DNA of 64,000 nucleotides from Heracleum sosnowskyi (taxonomy: Eukaryota; Streptophyta; Magnoliopsida; Apiales; Apiaceae), in assembly GCA_030848705.1 (NCBI GenBank), contig CM061240.1, positions 127,894,998 to 127,958,997 on the forward strand. Direction: 5' to 3'. Below the pieces are notes generated by a model that did not search any database, was not told the origin of the DNA, and saw nothing but the letters and a program-made list of their open reading frames with translations. Both the position numbers and the translations under genes were made by a program. Shown here one piece after another: positions 47,360 through 59,790 of this stretch. How positions within the stretch are numbered: the stretch's first letter is position 1; each line of letters opens with the position of its first letter.

Positions 47360-48476
47360 ATCACCCCCATAATCTTAAACTTGTCATCAACTTGTTTGGC
47401 TTTCAACTTAGCCCGTTTGGCTTTTAACTTCACTGCCCATCTGACACTTCTTATTTGCCCATCTGGCATGACTTATTTGCCCATCTGGCACGTCTTCTTT
47501 CTGTCTAGAACAATGATGGTTCATCATCCTCGATATGTGCAAGATTTACTTCTTGGCCTTGTTCTCGATCTCGTTGTGGTTTATACCATTCTGCAATATA
47601 GTGTCCATAGGTGTTGCAGTTGTAACACTTTATCCTGGTCTTGTCACGTCCAGTGTTCTTCAAATTGTTCTGAGAAGTGTTCTCATCACTGTTCTGTTCA
47701 GCTTTCCCTTGGTGCATTCTAGAACTGTTCCCAAGTCTGTTCTGGAAACCACATTTGTCATGCAATCCTCCCATTTCTAATTTTGCCTTCCACTCTTACT
47801 AAGTTAGAAGTAGATGATTCCTATTGTCTTCAACATGCCCATGAATCCTCTTTGCATGAGCTTTCAAATGCCCTATTGTCTCTTCTACTCTCATCTTCTC
47901 TAAATCCCCAAATTGCTCAATCGTTGAAGCAATCTGCAAAAACTTTGACGGGACTACCCGTAATAGCTTCTTTACCACATGGGCTTCTTCCATCTATTCT
48001 CCCAAAGCCCATATATTGGTTACAATACCGTTAAGTTTCATAGTGAAATCATCAACTTGCATAATTTCCTTCATATTTAATGATTCAAACTCAGCTTTTA
48101 ACGTTTGCACTTTTGCGACTTTCACTCGATCTTCTCCCATCCACATCATTTTTATCGCGTCCCAAGCTTCCTTGGTGAATTTCTTCTCAGAAATTAACAG
48201 CAACATAGCTTCTTGGATGCCTTCATAAATTGCAACCATTACAATCTTATATGTCTTCACTGTAATAGCTACCTTCGACTCGTTGGGTTCCACAACCTCC
48301 CACACTCCTTGGGACTGTATGAACACCTTCATCTTCAATGACCATGTCGTATAGTTATTTCTCGCCAACATCGGGTAGCTCAAACCAACAAACCAGTCTT
48401 TGTTCTAGGGTGTCTCCGTCGTTGTCATCTTTGGCATAAACTTGGGCATAAACAACCCTCAAGTTCTGTTACCAAA
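47360..48476 (-). pseudogene. Array gag unit 6 (mosaic)
   Basis: Pieces at 47994-48383, 47799-47993 and 47505-47774. The LTR F-proximal part matches unit 4; the gag part (VEPNESK, TYKIVM, IWALGE) matches unit 5. Such a switch suggests crossing-over or gene conversion inside the array. Confidence 0.8.
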
Positions 48477-48846
48477 TGTAGAAAACCTAAAAATCTGTAT
48501 CTATATGTATGTACATATGAGAACTGGTTTTTGTGCACAAAGCTCTTTTTTGTATTAGAAATGGAAGAACTGAAACTTATAAATGAGAACGTCCAGAGCT
48601 TCATCTTGAATGTGTACAATATAAGAATTTAAAGACCGAATACTAGAGGTGGTAGCTACAAGATAGGTGTCACTCCTACTTTAACTCCACTTCTCTAACA
48701 TACTGCATGACCTCCTAATAAAACACTACTAACTTTGACCTAGTCTAGCTGACTCTTTCAAACTAAATATAGCGGACTAAATTTATTTAAATAAAAACAA
48801 ACAAAAACAAATATTTAAATAATAAGTTTTATATTATATTCCAACA
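48477..48846 (-). repeat. Array LTR G
   Basis: 370 bp with intact ends. Confidence 0.9.
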
Positions 48847-49952
48847 ATCACCCCCTTAATCTTAAACTTGTCATCAACCTGTTTGGCTTTCAACTTAGCC
48901 CGTTTGGCTTTTAACTTCACTGCCCATCTGACACTTCTTATTTGCCCATCTGGCATGACTTATTTGCCCATCTGGCATGTCTTCTTTCTATCTATAACAA
49001 TGTTGGTTCATCATCCTCGATATGTGCAAGATTTACTTCTTGGCCATGTTCTCGATCTCGTTGTGGTTTATACCATTCTGCAACATAGTGTCCATAGGTG
49101 TTGCAGTTGTAACACTTTATCCTGGTCTTGTCACGTCCAGTGTTCTTAAAATTGTTCTGAGAAGTGTTCTCATCGTTGTTCTGTTCAGCTTTCCCTTGGT
49201 GCATTCTAGAACTGTTCCCAAGTCTGTTCTGGAAACCACATTTGTCATGTAATCCTCCCATTTCTAATTTTTCCTTCCACTCTTACTAAGTTAGAATTAG
49301 ATGATTCCTATTGTCTTCAACATGCCCATGAATCCTCTTTGCATGAGCTTTCAAATGCCCTATTGTCTCTTCTACTCTCATCTTCTCTAAATCCCCAAAC
49401 TGCTCAATCGTTGAAGTAATCTGCAAAAACTTTGCATGGGACTACCCGTAATAGCTTCTTTACCACATGGGCTTCTTCCATCTATTCTCCCAAAGCCCGT
49501 ATATTGGTTACAATACCGTTAAGTTTCATAGTGAAATCATCAAGTTGCTCAATTTCCTTCATATTTAATGATTCAAACTCAGCTTTTAACGTTTGCACTT
49601 TTGCGACTTTCACTCGATCTTCTCCCATCCACATCATTTTTATCGCGTCCCAAGCTTCCTTGGTTAATTTCTTCTCAGAAATTAACAACAACATAGCTTC
49701 TTGGATGCCTTCGTAAATGGCAACCATTGCAATCTTATCTGTATTCACTGTAACAGCTACCTTCGAGTCATCGGGTTCCATAACCTCCCACACTCTTTGG
49801 GATTGCATGAACACCTTCATTTTCAACGACCATGTCGTGTAGTTGTTTTTCGCCAACATCGGGTAGCTCAAACCAACAAACCAGTCTTTGCTCTTGGGTG
49901 TCTCCATCATTGTCATCTTTGGCATAAACAACCCTCAAGCTCCGATACCAAA
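48847..49952 (-). pseudogene. Array gag unit 7 (5'-most unit)
   Basis: Pieces at 49482-49931 (MFMPKMTMMETPKSKDWFVG, then SYPMLAKNNYTTW) and 48992-49261. An extra base near 49435 shifts the MEEAH piece. The first piece starts close to the PBS and is the best guide to the true gag start. Knuckle CYNCNTYGHYVAEW. Confidence 0.8.
49939..49950 (-). other. Primer binding site next to LTR H
   Basis: The minus strand reads TGGTATCGGAGC two bases after the LTR end, one mismatch from the initiator tRNA-Met PBS TGGTATCAGAGC. Internal units have TGGTAACAGAGC. Confidence 0.8.
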
Positions 49953-50299
49953 TGTAGAAAACCTAAAAACCTGTATCTATATGTATATACATATGAGAAC
50001 TGGTGTTTGTGAGCAAAGCTCTTTTTTTTTTTGTAATAAAAATGGAAGAACTGAAACTTATAAATGAGAACGTCTAGAGCTTTATCTTGAACGTGTACAA
50101 TACATGAATTTAATGAGGTGGTAGCTACAAGATAGATTGCAATCCTACTTTAATTCCACTTCTCAAACGTACTGCATGACCTCCTAATAAAATGTTACTA
50201 ACTCTGTCTAGATGACTCTTTCAAACTAAATACAGCGGACTAAATTTATTTAAAACAAAACAAATATTTAAATAATAAGTTTAAGAATAAATTCCAACA
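49953..50299 (-). repeat. Array LTR H (outer, 5' end of array)
   Basis: 347 bp. Shares the AAGTTTAAGA inner variant with LTR A, consistent with A and H being the founding pair. Followed by the target duplication AATAC. Confidence 0.85.
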
Positions 50300-50657
50300 A
50301 ATACAACCTGCATCTATAATTAACTATATGTTTTTTTGACTTTTAAATGATCAAATTGAACAAAATTTGACTCAAAATTACTTGGATACATTTAATTTAT
50401 TTTCAAAATTTTGAAATTGCAAAAAAGTAAGTTTTAATTATCAGTCAAATTAAATTAAATTGATCACAAAAAATGACACGTGACAACTAATTTAAAATAT
50501 AGGGACACGAGAGTACGAGACTAGAAGTCTCTAGAGACTCAGGGAATCCTATCATTGCTTGGATGCGTGCTTCATGTATACCATTAATTAATACAAACTC
50601 TAGTAATATAATAACCAACATAAACGATGATGTGACTCTCGGTTTCCAAATATTTTC
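50300..50657. other. Upstream region of the 50718 gene
   Basis: Related to 22840-23090 up to GACTAGAAGTCTCTAGAGAC. The proximal part (GTGACTCTCGGTTTCCAAAT) is shared with the 32321 gene. No gene. Confidence 0.6.
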
Positions 50658-50665
50658 TATATAAA
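50658..50665 (+). promoter_or_regulatory. TATA box of the 50718 gene
   Basis: TATATAAA, 60 bp before the ATG, same context as the 32321 gene. Confidence 0.75.
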
Positions 50666-50717
50666 GCCAACAACTCTGCACAAGTAGTATCGTTCATAGA
50701 AATAAAAAATATTAACG

Positions 50718-52149
50718 ATGGGATTTTGGAGTGGCATCAAAAATATTCTTAATGTTTGTTGCAGTACTATAAATGACGTAGCCAGTGCTACTTTGAGTAA
50801 AACCATAAGTTCTGCAAACGATTGTTCGGAAAAAGTAAAAAGCGTGGCTAATAATTTTTGGAGTAAAATTAGAACCATTGACGATGTACCTGCTGCTACT
50901 GTTGGACTAACTACGAAGGTAATATCAAGAATTTTAGCTGGAGGAGTTGTTCACGGAGGAATTTGGTATTAACAAAGCTTGATGTTTCTCGCCGGAATCA
51001 AGATCTATAATGGTGGTTCTTCGGTGGTGAATTCTCCGGAGTACGGTGGTTGGGTGTAATTGTTAGCTGAGATTGCTTAGGGTTTACGGTGGCTGCCTCA
51101 GAGCTTTTAACCTTCCACCCCTTACAATGTGCCTACGTACCTCTATTTATAGGGGATCAAACCAACGTAGTTCTTAGAGAGCAAGTAACCTACAGGGATT
51201 TGATTTCTAATTTCCGAAACCCACTAGGAGACTCGCACCGCCTTTCAGAAATAGACTTCGACTCGCTTTAGGAATGTCCGACGATGAGGCCTAGTCACAA
51301 AGGTCCAAGGCTCGTCTATGATTTCGGGACTTCATGGATAAGGAAACTTCCTCAATTGAGGACTAGTCCTTTCCATTACCAGTTATTTCCTTATCTTATA
51401 GAAGCAAGTATAGCCATGACTTATCCCAAATGTTAGACGCATCCTTGTCCCCCGAATGAGAAGCACTCACCAGATTGTAGGAGAAGGGATCCCAAGCGTT
51501 TGGGTGCAAAGTGTAGGATTACTCCAAAGTTCCCCAATGAGGACGTATCCATTGAGTATAGGAACAGAGCTCCCAAAGCACACACTGAGGTTCACTCCAC
51601 ATCCCCAATGAGGACGCGCCCATTGAATACAAGAGGAGGCCTTCAACTGTCAGACATACCCCTGGAGGCCTTCAACCACATATATCACTCCCTTATGGCA
51701 CATCCTAAGGAACAAGTCTTTACTATCTTTTACTATTGAGCCAAGGGAACCATCATTCATCACCAAGTTGCCACTTCAAACCAAGAGGGCGCGCCCGCAA
51801 GGGGTGGACGGCCTAAAGGGAGCGCCCTTGTCCCTGTGAGGACAAACCCTAAGTCTTCCTTATGTCAATCCTGTGTCAATGTAGCTGTTATTCTCTGTCA
51901 AGTCATCCATTCATGTCGAGTTGTCAGTCCACACCAAGAGAACGCGTCCTCAAGGGTTGGATGGCCGGAGGGCGCGCCCTCATCCCTATTATAAGGACAA
52001 GCCCCGAGCTTACCTTGTACAAATTCAATCCCTAATTGCACCTTCAATATCCCTAAATAAATCTTACTTGACCCAAATTTACACAAAAAATTCAATACCG
52101 AAATTTGGCTATAACAGGAGTTATGGGAGCTCTATTTGATTTTATGTAA
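50718..52149 (+). pseudogene. MGFWSGIK-family gene, copy B, split by a solo LTR
   Basis: It begins MGFWSGIKNILNVCCSTIND. VKSVANNFWSKIRTIDDV follows, then a short Gly-rich end, where the frame enters the LTR at 50948 and stops at 50970-50972 after six LTR-encoded residues. After the LTR the frame resumes at 52122 with MGALFDF and a TAA at 52147-52149, aligned with RVMRALFDF of copy A. The unbroken gene would have about 85 codons. The present 84-residue product keeps most of the protein, so it may still be made with a changed C-terminus. Function unknown. Confidence 0.75.
50948..52116. mobile_element. Solo LTR, 1,169 bp, inside copy B
   Basis: Starts TGTTCACGG, ends GGCTATAACA; 5-bp target duplication GGAGT (50943-50947, 52117-52121). 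The uninterrupted paralogue at 32490 confirms the junction. It contains CTATTTATAGGGG (about 51142) as a possible LTR TATA box. The ORFs inside are not genes. Confidence 0.88.
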
Positions 52150-52394
52150 TTCGAGATTTAAGTTAAGTTGTAATGCTATGTTTTATTATGAATTTATATC
52201 GAGCATGTATTTATGACGATTTAATCGTTCTACGTAGGTGATGTTAAATGAAATGAAATTGATGATTCCATTTTATCTCATATTAAGCTATTCTGCTTGT
52301 TGGTAAATTCTTAACTCTGCTAATTGATAAAGCATTAAGAATTAAATTACCCTACTATCACCTTTTGAACCATTGTTGTCTATTTATTTCTAAA

Positions 52395-52425
52395 CTAGCA
52401 TGAAAACCCGTGCGAGGCACGGGTT
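52395..52425 (-). mobile_element. Helitron-like 3' terminus, minus strand
   Basis: The minus strand reads AACCCGTGC-CTC-GCACGGGTT (9-bp perfect stem) then, 6 bases on, CTAG and T. The element would extend to the right. It sits just 3' of the 50718 gene. Confidence 0.7.
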
Positions 52426-54590
52426 ATTCTTTAACATAATTTTTATAATTTTGAGGTGATGTCGTATTTTTAATGGCTCATGAATCGTATAATCGGCGCC
52501 TGAATGTGGGTATAAAAATTGCAGTTGGTTATTGTTAGAAATCATTTATAATTGAGGTCTTTTAGAATTTTGAATAAGTAATCTTGATACTAAATATGTT
52601 TACTGTGTGCAAGATTTATGCTGAAACATTCTTGTGTTTAATTTTGTTTTTGTTGCACATTCGTGCAAGTGATTGTCTACAATGTTAATAAAATGTGGAA
52701 TCTGACTTTTCCACTATTTGCAGTCACTCTTTGTGAACTACCATTTACATTAGGTAAGTAAAAGAGTTAAACCCCGTTGTATGATAACATAAATGATAGA
52801 ACCAAAGGCTAAGAAAATTTCTATTGAACCAGTTCTAAGTAGCATCGTTTCATTTTTTAGGTAATATAGTTCCATCCTTGCATAGTGAATTTGATGCGAA
52901 ATATGCATTATTGCATTTTGCGGAGTACATATTAACTCGGGTCTACTACCATTAGTTGTGTTCATATGATTTTCTTTTTCCGTACCTATGTTAATGCTTA
53001 CACGTACGATGTGCTCCACGATAAATTTTGATCCCGTAAAGAATGCATGTACATGACAATAGTTCAACTCTTAGGAGCACCAAGTGCCTATCATCATCGA
53101 TAGATGTTGTGTGTTTGGTTGTTCGTCTAGATTCTTATCTTGAAGTAATGCAGTATTAAGAAAGTGACATAATTGTGTATTTTTAAATATTAAATTTTTG
53201 GTGGTATTAAAGGAGGGGATGGAGATTTGAAACCTGATGATACGGATGTCTATTGACATGTTTTAATGGTGAGATGCCAGACAATTGTGCAACTTCACTG
53301 AGTTGGGTTATTAGTTCTGCAAATTGGGTTGTACCTTGTACGTAGTGCTTCATCAACATACTATGTAAAAATGTGTCTCATTATTTATGTAAAGTACCTC
53401 ACATTTCTCGCAGCATGTTCCGTAAGTAGAAGAACATTTGGAAAAAAGGAGCCAACCGAAATTCGTTAGGGGGTGGAATTAGGGATAGATTGTGACGACC
53501 TGGGTCAAATCTCGAGTCTTTTTCTCGAAGTTCAAATTCTGATTCTGAGTCCGAATAAGCCAAATTATACTGGAAAAAAACTAACATGGGTAGTCCACAA
53601 TTCCACCACAAGCCCAAAAAAGATCATGATTTATTGATGTATTTAGTAGTATTATTGTGACTTATAAACTGAACTAAAGTCTCAAACCTCCTCGATATGG
53701 GACTGAAGTGTTTAAAACTCCCCCACTTAAGCTCCCGACGTGGGGTACAAATAAAAATCTCCTCGATTTCTACAAATATATCATGCCGTGTGATTAACAA
53801 AAAGTATATGTTTCCTACAATTCAAGTTAAACAGTGTTCTTATCAATACAATGAAAAACAATACATGATACTAATAATATAATTACACTTGACATATCTT
53901 AAAACTTTTTATGTCACATCCATTAATATCATAGATTAGCGATACCGATCAAATACTAAAAAAAAATTAACAAATGCTACACTTGATTATGTGTTGAATT
54001 ATTATTCACTTATATCTCGGTTATCTAGTTCTATCATGATTTGATTTGGATCATTTTCCTATATTAAATATATATATCCAAAATATGATAGTTACTAATA
54101 ATTATTAAGATAATAAAAAATTGTATGTGACAAATATAAAATGTTGTAAGATTTTACAAGGGCATTGAACATTTTATTATGTAGTATTGTAAAAAAAACA
54201 TTATTCTTAACATGCATATACTTTTAAAACGATGAAAATTTAAGATAATCAGCCAAAAATATTTAAATTTATATTAACAATATTATATAATATAGATCAA
54301 TAAATGTAAAATTTTACTTGTACATTATTTTTTTAAATAAGTATTTACAAATCAAAACATATTAGAAAGTAAGTAACAATTTTATACAAACATTAATTTG
54401 ATCTATAAATTGATCATATATTATATTTGAACCCATAATTCTATTAAGATGGGACTTTAACACAAACCCAATACTCGAAACTTTATCTTTGGATCTCCAC
54501 GACACATTTGATGTAATTAAACGTTAATTTTCATAATCCCTGATATAAAAAAAATTCTGAAACCATTTTCGATTATTCACATTTCGGTGT
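52426..54590. other. Gene-free region, probably Helitron interior
   Basis: Between two outward-pointing Helitron ends (52395 minus, 55155 plus). The longest minus-strand frames (52750-53067, 53071-53259, 53399-53617) show no domain I recognise and no convincing start context. Confidence 0.4.
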
Positions 54591-54593
54591 TGT

Positions 54594-54607
54594 TATACAC
54601 ACACACA

Positions 54608-54652
<45 letters not shown>
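54594..54652. repeat. (CA)n-(TA)n microsatellite
   Basis: About 45 bases of CA with a CGCG interruption, then ATATATATATAT. Confidence 0.9.
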
Positions 54653-54653
<1 letters not shown>

Positions 54654-55125
54654 ATTGTTAAATATGTTGCAAATGATGAATGCAAGATATGATTGAGTGT
54701 ATGGTGGTAATGTTGAGTCAGGGATCACTGGCGGTGATGAAATTCGGTATGTGACGGTTATAGTGTCATGAGTGTGTTGAGTGTGAGTGTATTTAGCGTA
54801 TCATTGCAGTGGCAGGAGCCGGGATAGGGACACCCACGGTTGTCTATTGAAGCCCTTAAATCCAAAACATATTTGCACATGCTATGCTTCGATAGTTGTT
54901 GTTGATCTCTAGAAGGTTGAAAAAGAAGAATACATACTCAAAAGACAGAAATTTACAATGATAACAAACAATGATGGTAACTACCCGGTGATTATGGTAA
55001 CTGCCATTTCGATAGAATCAATCTTTAAAGATAAATGAATACTTAATACAAATTTAAATAATTTATGAATTTGTACAAGTAGGCCAAATATTCTATATTA
55101 GTAATTTATATTGTAATAGTATAAC

Positions 55126-55155
55126 AACTCGTGAGAGACACGAGTTATTTTCTAG
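55126..55155 (+). mobile_element. Helitron-like 3' terminus, plus strand
   Basis: AACTCGTG-AGAGA-CACGAGTT (8-bp perfect stem) then TATTTTCTAG and T. 5' end not identified. Confidence 0.65.
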
Positions 55156-55649
55156 TATTGTGCATAAAATTTTGTACTAACGTTGTTCAAACATTACTTT
55201 TATTGTTGAGTTTTTTTCATTTGAAATTTTAATCTTTCTCTTCTTATAATGATCGATAAAATTATATCTTATTTTGTTACCCAATCTTCTTTAATTCGAT
55301 TAAGTTTTATAAACTTAATTCAGTTTTTGATCCTGTTAGATTCCAATGATAGGAATTGCATGACGGTTTTTAATAATATCATATTCTGTTAACACAATTA
55401 TACTAACTAATACACCAATTATTTAAACCGTATTCATAATCTAATTTATTATTTCATAATTTGAACACAAATATATAATTAATCTAATTATTTAATAAAC
55501 ATAGTATCCATACTCAAATAATAATTATAATAAATTTTATTGTGAACATATATCATTTATCTCTCAATCTATATAAATCTTATTTGCTTTCTAGGCCCAC
55601 GCGACACACAAACACATATAAAATGTGTTTGATAAACAACACATATGAG

Positions 55650-55725
55650 TTTGTGGCCTAGTGGTATGAAAATATGCAAATTAAAATGAACACCAAGGTT
55701 CAATTCCCTTTGGCAACATTTTTTT
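55650..55725 (+). mobile_element. tRNA-like SINE fragment
   Basis: A-box-like TGGCCTAGTGGT (55654-55665) and B-box-like GGTTCAATTCC (55697-55707), about 43 bp apart, as in tRNA-derived SINE heads. It does not fold as a complete tRNA and no poly-A end is clear. Confidence 0.5.
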
Positions 55726-56270
55726 TAAGACATTTCAAGTGCATTAAAAAGTTTCACTATTTAAATTGAATAAAATGTCTCACTAATATTAAACCCATGT
55801 TTAGAAAATCTAAACTAGGAATGGTAGTTAATTAGAAGATTCCTACCTAAAGCAAACGTCAAAAGGAAAATGATACACTTAGAGGTCGTTTGGTATGTAG
55901 CTATTTATGTGAGTAACTTAATATACCCACATAATATGGGAAGTCACTCACCCCTCTCCCCCCTCGGTTATTTACAATTCCCATATCATACAACACAGAA
56001 ATTGACATGATTATCCCCGCGGTATGTAAAATTTTCAATTTATATTCTTCTTCTTGTTCTACAAATGTGAATTATAAGAAATTTAACGAAATGATTGTTT
56101 TGAATTGATAAGAAATTTAAGATATACAATGATTTTATTATCGAGTCAGTTTTATGGTTATATATTTTCAATTCTCTCTGATTATTTTGAATCGGGTATT
56201 GATTAATTATCTTCATGTGACTAATCAGATTCATACTTTCTTGTGTGAAACTTGTGTATATTGTAAAGTA

Positions 56271-57652
56271 ATGGCGCGCGCACCTATGAGTAATCGAAGA
56301 AAACATTTGACTACATGTATTGTGATTTATAGACATATCATGGTTATGCTTATCGAACTTATAACTGAGTTGGTACATTTAATTATTCTTACAAATATTA
56401 ATATACCCACACCTATAACCTATGTGTTTGATTACTCTACTGAAGAAAGAATGTATGCTAGACATTTAAATCTTAGGCCAATGATTCAAAAAAGTGATGT
56501 AGCTTGTTTAGATAACTTAAGAATGGATAGAGCTTGTTTTTTTAAGTTACGTGAGATGCTTAGAGATGTGGGAGGATTACGTGGGAACAAAAATTCGAGC
56601 TTAGAGGAAGTGGTTGCAATGTTTTTGTTCATCCTTTCTCATGATACAAAAAATCGAAGAACTCAGTTGTATTTTAGAAGAAGCGGTGAGACAGTTTCTA
56701 GGCATTTCAATTCAGTACTTCGGGTTGTTCTTAAATGCCAGCATCTTTTATTAAAAAGCCTCGGCCGGTAACAAAAACTTGCCAAGATGAAAGATGGATG
56801 TGTTTTCAGGTAATTTTAAAAATTAGAAAAAATAAATTCGTATTACAAATTTGGGTAATATATACCTCATAAATAATTTTCTACAGAATTGTTTAGGTGC
56901 TTTGGATGGCACACACATTAAAGTTCGTGTTGGTGATAAAGATAAAGTTAGATTTAGGAATTGAAAAGGAGAACTCACGACCAATGTGCTAGCAGCTTGC
57001 ACTCATGACATGCAATTTACATATATCTTACCAGGATGGGAGGGTTCGGCACATGATAGTAGAGTAGCACGTGATGTACTTTCTATAAAAAAATTCTTTA
57101 AAAGTACCTCAAGGTAATACGAATAGTAACATTTTGTACAATAATGAGAATAAATCCATTTATGTCATATATATAGTATAATAATTTTATGCACTTGATT
57201 TTATAGCACATTACTATTTATGTGATGTTGGATATATGAATTGCGAAGGATTTTTAACACCATTTAGAGGTCAACGATATCACTTAAGTGCATGGAAGAA
57301 TGGTAATCAACCAACATCAGCCGAAGAATATTTTAACATGAAGCATTCTCAATCTAGGAATGTGATAGAAAGATGTTTTGGATTGCTTAAAATGCGATGG
57401 GGGATTTTAAGAAATACTACTTGGTATTCTAGAAAGAACGTTGCTAGAATTATCTTGGCTTGTTCATTATTGCATAATTTTATTCGTACACATATGGCTT
57501 CAGACCCTATGGAACATTTACTTAGAGATGACACATGAGATTTGGAAGAAAACAATATCGGGATTATGGAAAGTAGCAATGCATGGACTACTTTTAGAAA
57601 TAATTTAGCAAATGAAATGTATGATGCACACCGGCAAACACGACATTCCTAG
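56271..57652 (+). pseudogene. PIF/Harbinger transposase (DDE_Tnp_4), broken
   Basis: Exon 1 runs to 56809 (MDRACFFKLREMLRDVGGLR, then RRSGETVSRHF). Exon 2 is 56887-57113 (CLGALDGTHIKV, PGWEGSAHDSRV) and exon 3 is 57207-57652 (YYLCDVGYMNCEGFLTPFRG, then RNVIERCFGLLKMRWGILR). Catalytic residues are visible: Asp at 56905, Asp at 57055 and Glu at 57368. Breaks: one base lost in the A-run near 56755 (frameshift before PRPVTK), TGA at 56962 and TGA at 57536 before the normal C-terminal SSNAWTTFRNNLANEMYD. The true start codon is uncertain; 56271 is one option. Confidence 0.88.
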
Positions 57653-58263
57653 TCTTGGCAATGTCCAGCTGGCATATTCTACTCTATTTTATTTAGTTTC
57701 CATGGATTGATCATTTTGTAATTCGTGGCTTGGATTGATATTGGTTTTCAAGTTGTACTACTTTATTGTCTTAGTAATAATGTAACATTCAGACATTTTT
57801 TTAACTGTTTGTGTAATTGTGTTTGGCCTACTATTGTTAAATTATCATATTGCCTCTATTTAATGACAATTGTAAATAATTTTTAGTGATCACGAAACGC
57901 TCTCAAGAAAGCACTGAGCAAGATGCAAACGGGACCAACAACACTCGAAAATGCTTGAGGTGGACACCCGCGGAGGATCGTATACTTGTTACTGCAATCA
58001 GCGATCTACTAGATATGTGTGGTTGGAAAGCAGATAACGACCAATTTAAAAATGGTGCTTGGGCCAAGGTAGAGGCTATTATGCATCAAAAACTACCTAG
58101 TTGTGAGAAAACCAAACCGCATATTGACTCCAGAGTAAAACTTCTGAGAAAGCAGTATGATGCTATCGCGGAGATGTTAAGTCCAAGTCCAAGTGGTTTT
58201 GGATGGAACGATGAGGGGAAGTTTGTGACTTGTCCGCAAGCAGTATGGGATGACTGGGTGAAG

Positions 58264-59790
58264 GCAACTATCTTGTCGTTATTTAGTAATTTATGTGTAA
58301 ATTCAGTTATACTGCCCCATATGATAAGTCCATTTAACATACTACAAACGTGCAAAGCAATCTTAATTCTGAAGGAATCTTGCAATACTCAGATTTAAGA
58401 ACTGCCGACTTCACAAAAGACTACTTCATACCTGAGTAGACGATGATTAGGACAAACTAATTTAAATGGTTCAGGCTTAGACGATGATTAGGACAAACTC
58501 GTCTGAGTAATGTCAAGTCAGCAGCAATTCAACCCTTAGTAGCATAATTAACATCAGGGGCGGGCTAAGTGCATCAATTTAGCATTAAAAAGTTGAACTG
58601 TAACTAGAGTATTGCAAGGCTACAGGTTTATATTTGCTCGCGTAGTGGTCAGGTATTCTCTAGAAAAGTTGTCCTTCTCTGGGGACAACTGAAAGAAAAT
58701 AATGGTGCTAATTGCAGAACAATCTGAGCATTAGCTAGAAGCAACAGTGGACTTTTAACACTTTTCTTCCAGTACAAACCCCCTATCATACATGTGTCAT
58801 ATTTTATCATGTTCTAAATGATTGATATATTTATATCGAATAACACAGATTTTGTTGATTACATTTCAATTGATTAACAGCGCATTGACAGTAAAATCAA
58901 CGTCATGACAACAAAATAAGAAGTTTTTGTATGACAGGGCTAGATTTATGTATAAAATGACTGATGAATCTGCCAAACAACATTAAAAAAGGTTTATTCT
59001 GTATATAACAGTTCATTTTCCCGTAAAAAAAACACATAATGTAACAACAAATCAGGAAAATAAAAAAGATAAAAAAGAATTAAGTTCCTCTAGCAAGCAT
59101 TTTCTCATAATTTTCAATAGACTTCAGCCTCTGTATCACCAGCTGCTTCCTGAATTTCTTAATAAACGCCTCCGCGCTTTCATTTATATCTTCAACTTTC
59201 TTTTTATCAGCCAATATTTCTGTATTTTCTGCATTTCTGTAATGTTTGTGTAGAAATGATGATGAGATATTTGCTCTTCTTTGATGACCTTGTGCATTTG
59301 TAGATAAGTCTCAACAAAATGCAGTCACTGATAAAATTTAAAACAAACTTCTATTGATATTCCCCCATTAGCAGCCATGTTTGAAATTATTTGGCAAGCT
59401 TCTTTCTTGATCTTCTTAGAAGTACACTAAAAAACACTCCCAAGACATTACAGAAGCATCAACTCTGAAGTCAAAATCTGAAATAAGGTATAGTTTATTA
59501 GAGACCAATGCATACACCCATAAACAAACATGTACCATGAGGGACACCACCAGATCTCAAAACATTTCACAAACTCAACAGTGATAGCAATAATTTCATC
59601 TTTCAAATTATGCATATCTATAGTTGTTCAGGGATATAGCTGTGAAGAGAAGTCATATGAAGTGCGTGCTTGGTAAGAGTGAATCAATCATATACCTTAG
59701 CTTTATGAAGGCTGCTGGCTGTGCATCTCCGAGGTCAACCATACAATGATGTTTCTTAAATAATTAGTACTTGAATCTTTTGCATTGTAG
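58264..59790 (+). other. Long intron of the Myb/SANT ORF
   Basis: 1,527 bp with GC donor and TGCATTGTAG acceptor. It contains TAGACGATGATTAGGACAAA twice (58437 and 58478) and the antisense DUF761 fragment. No other gene is supported. Confidence 0.6.
59080..59310 (-). pseudogene. Antisense DUF761 (cotton-fibre-type) gene fragment
   Basis: A minus-strand frame of 76 codons ends KKKVEDINESAEAFIKKF then RSIENYEKMLARGT-like residues (as read, KSIENYEKMLARGT) and a TAA. The pattern 'xNxxAEAFIxxFRxQLxxQR...Y..MLARGT' is the C-terminal DUF761 domain of small plant proteins. It has no ATG in place and is preceded by a TGA at 59311. It lies in the intron of the Myb/SANT ORF and appears captured. Confidence 0.7.

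Noticed and set aside
51089..52139. ORFs within 50948-52116
   Set aside because: They lie in a solo LTR and show no domain or coding pattern.
52750..53067. 105-residue minus-strand frame
   Set aside because: No recognisable domain, no promoter, and it lies in probable Helitron DNA; left unannotated.
55650..55725. A true tRNA gene
   Set aside because: A- and B-box-like words are present, but acceptor and anticodon stems do not form.
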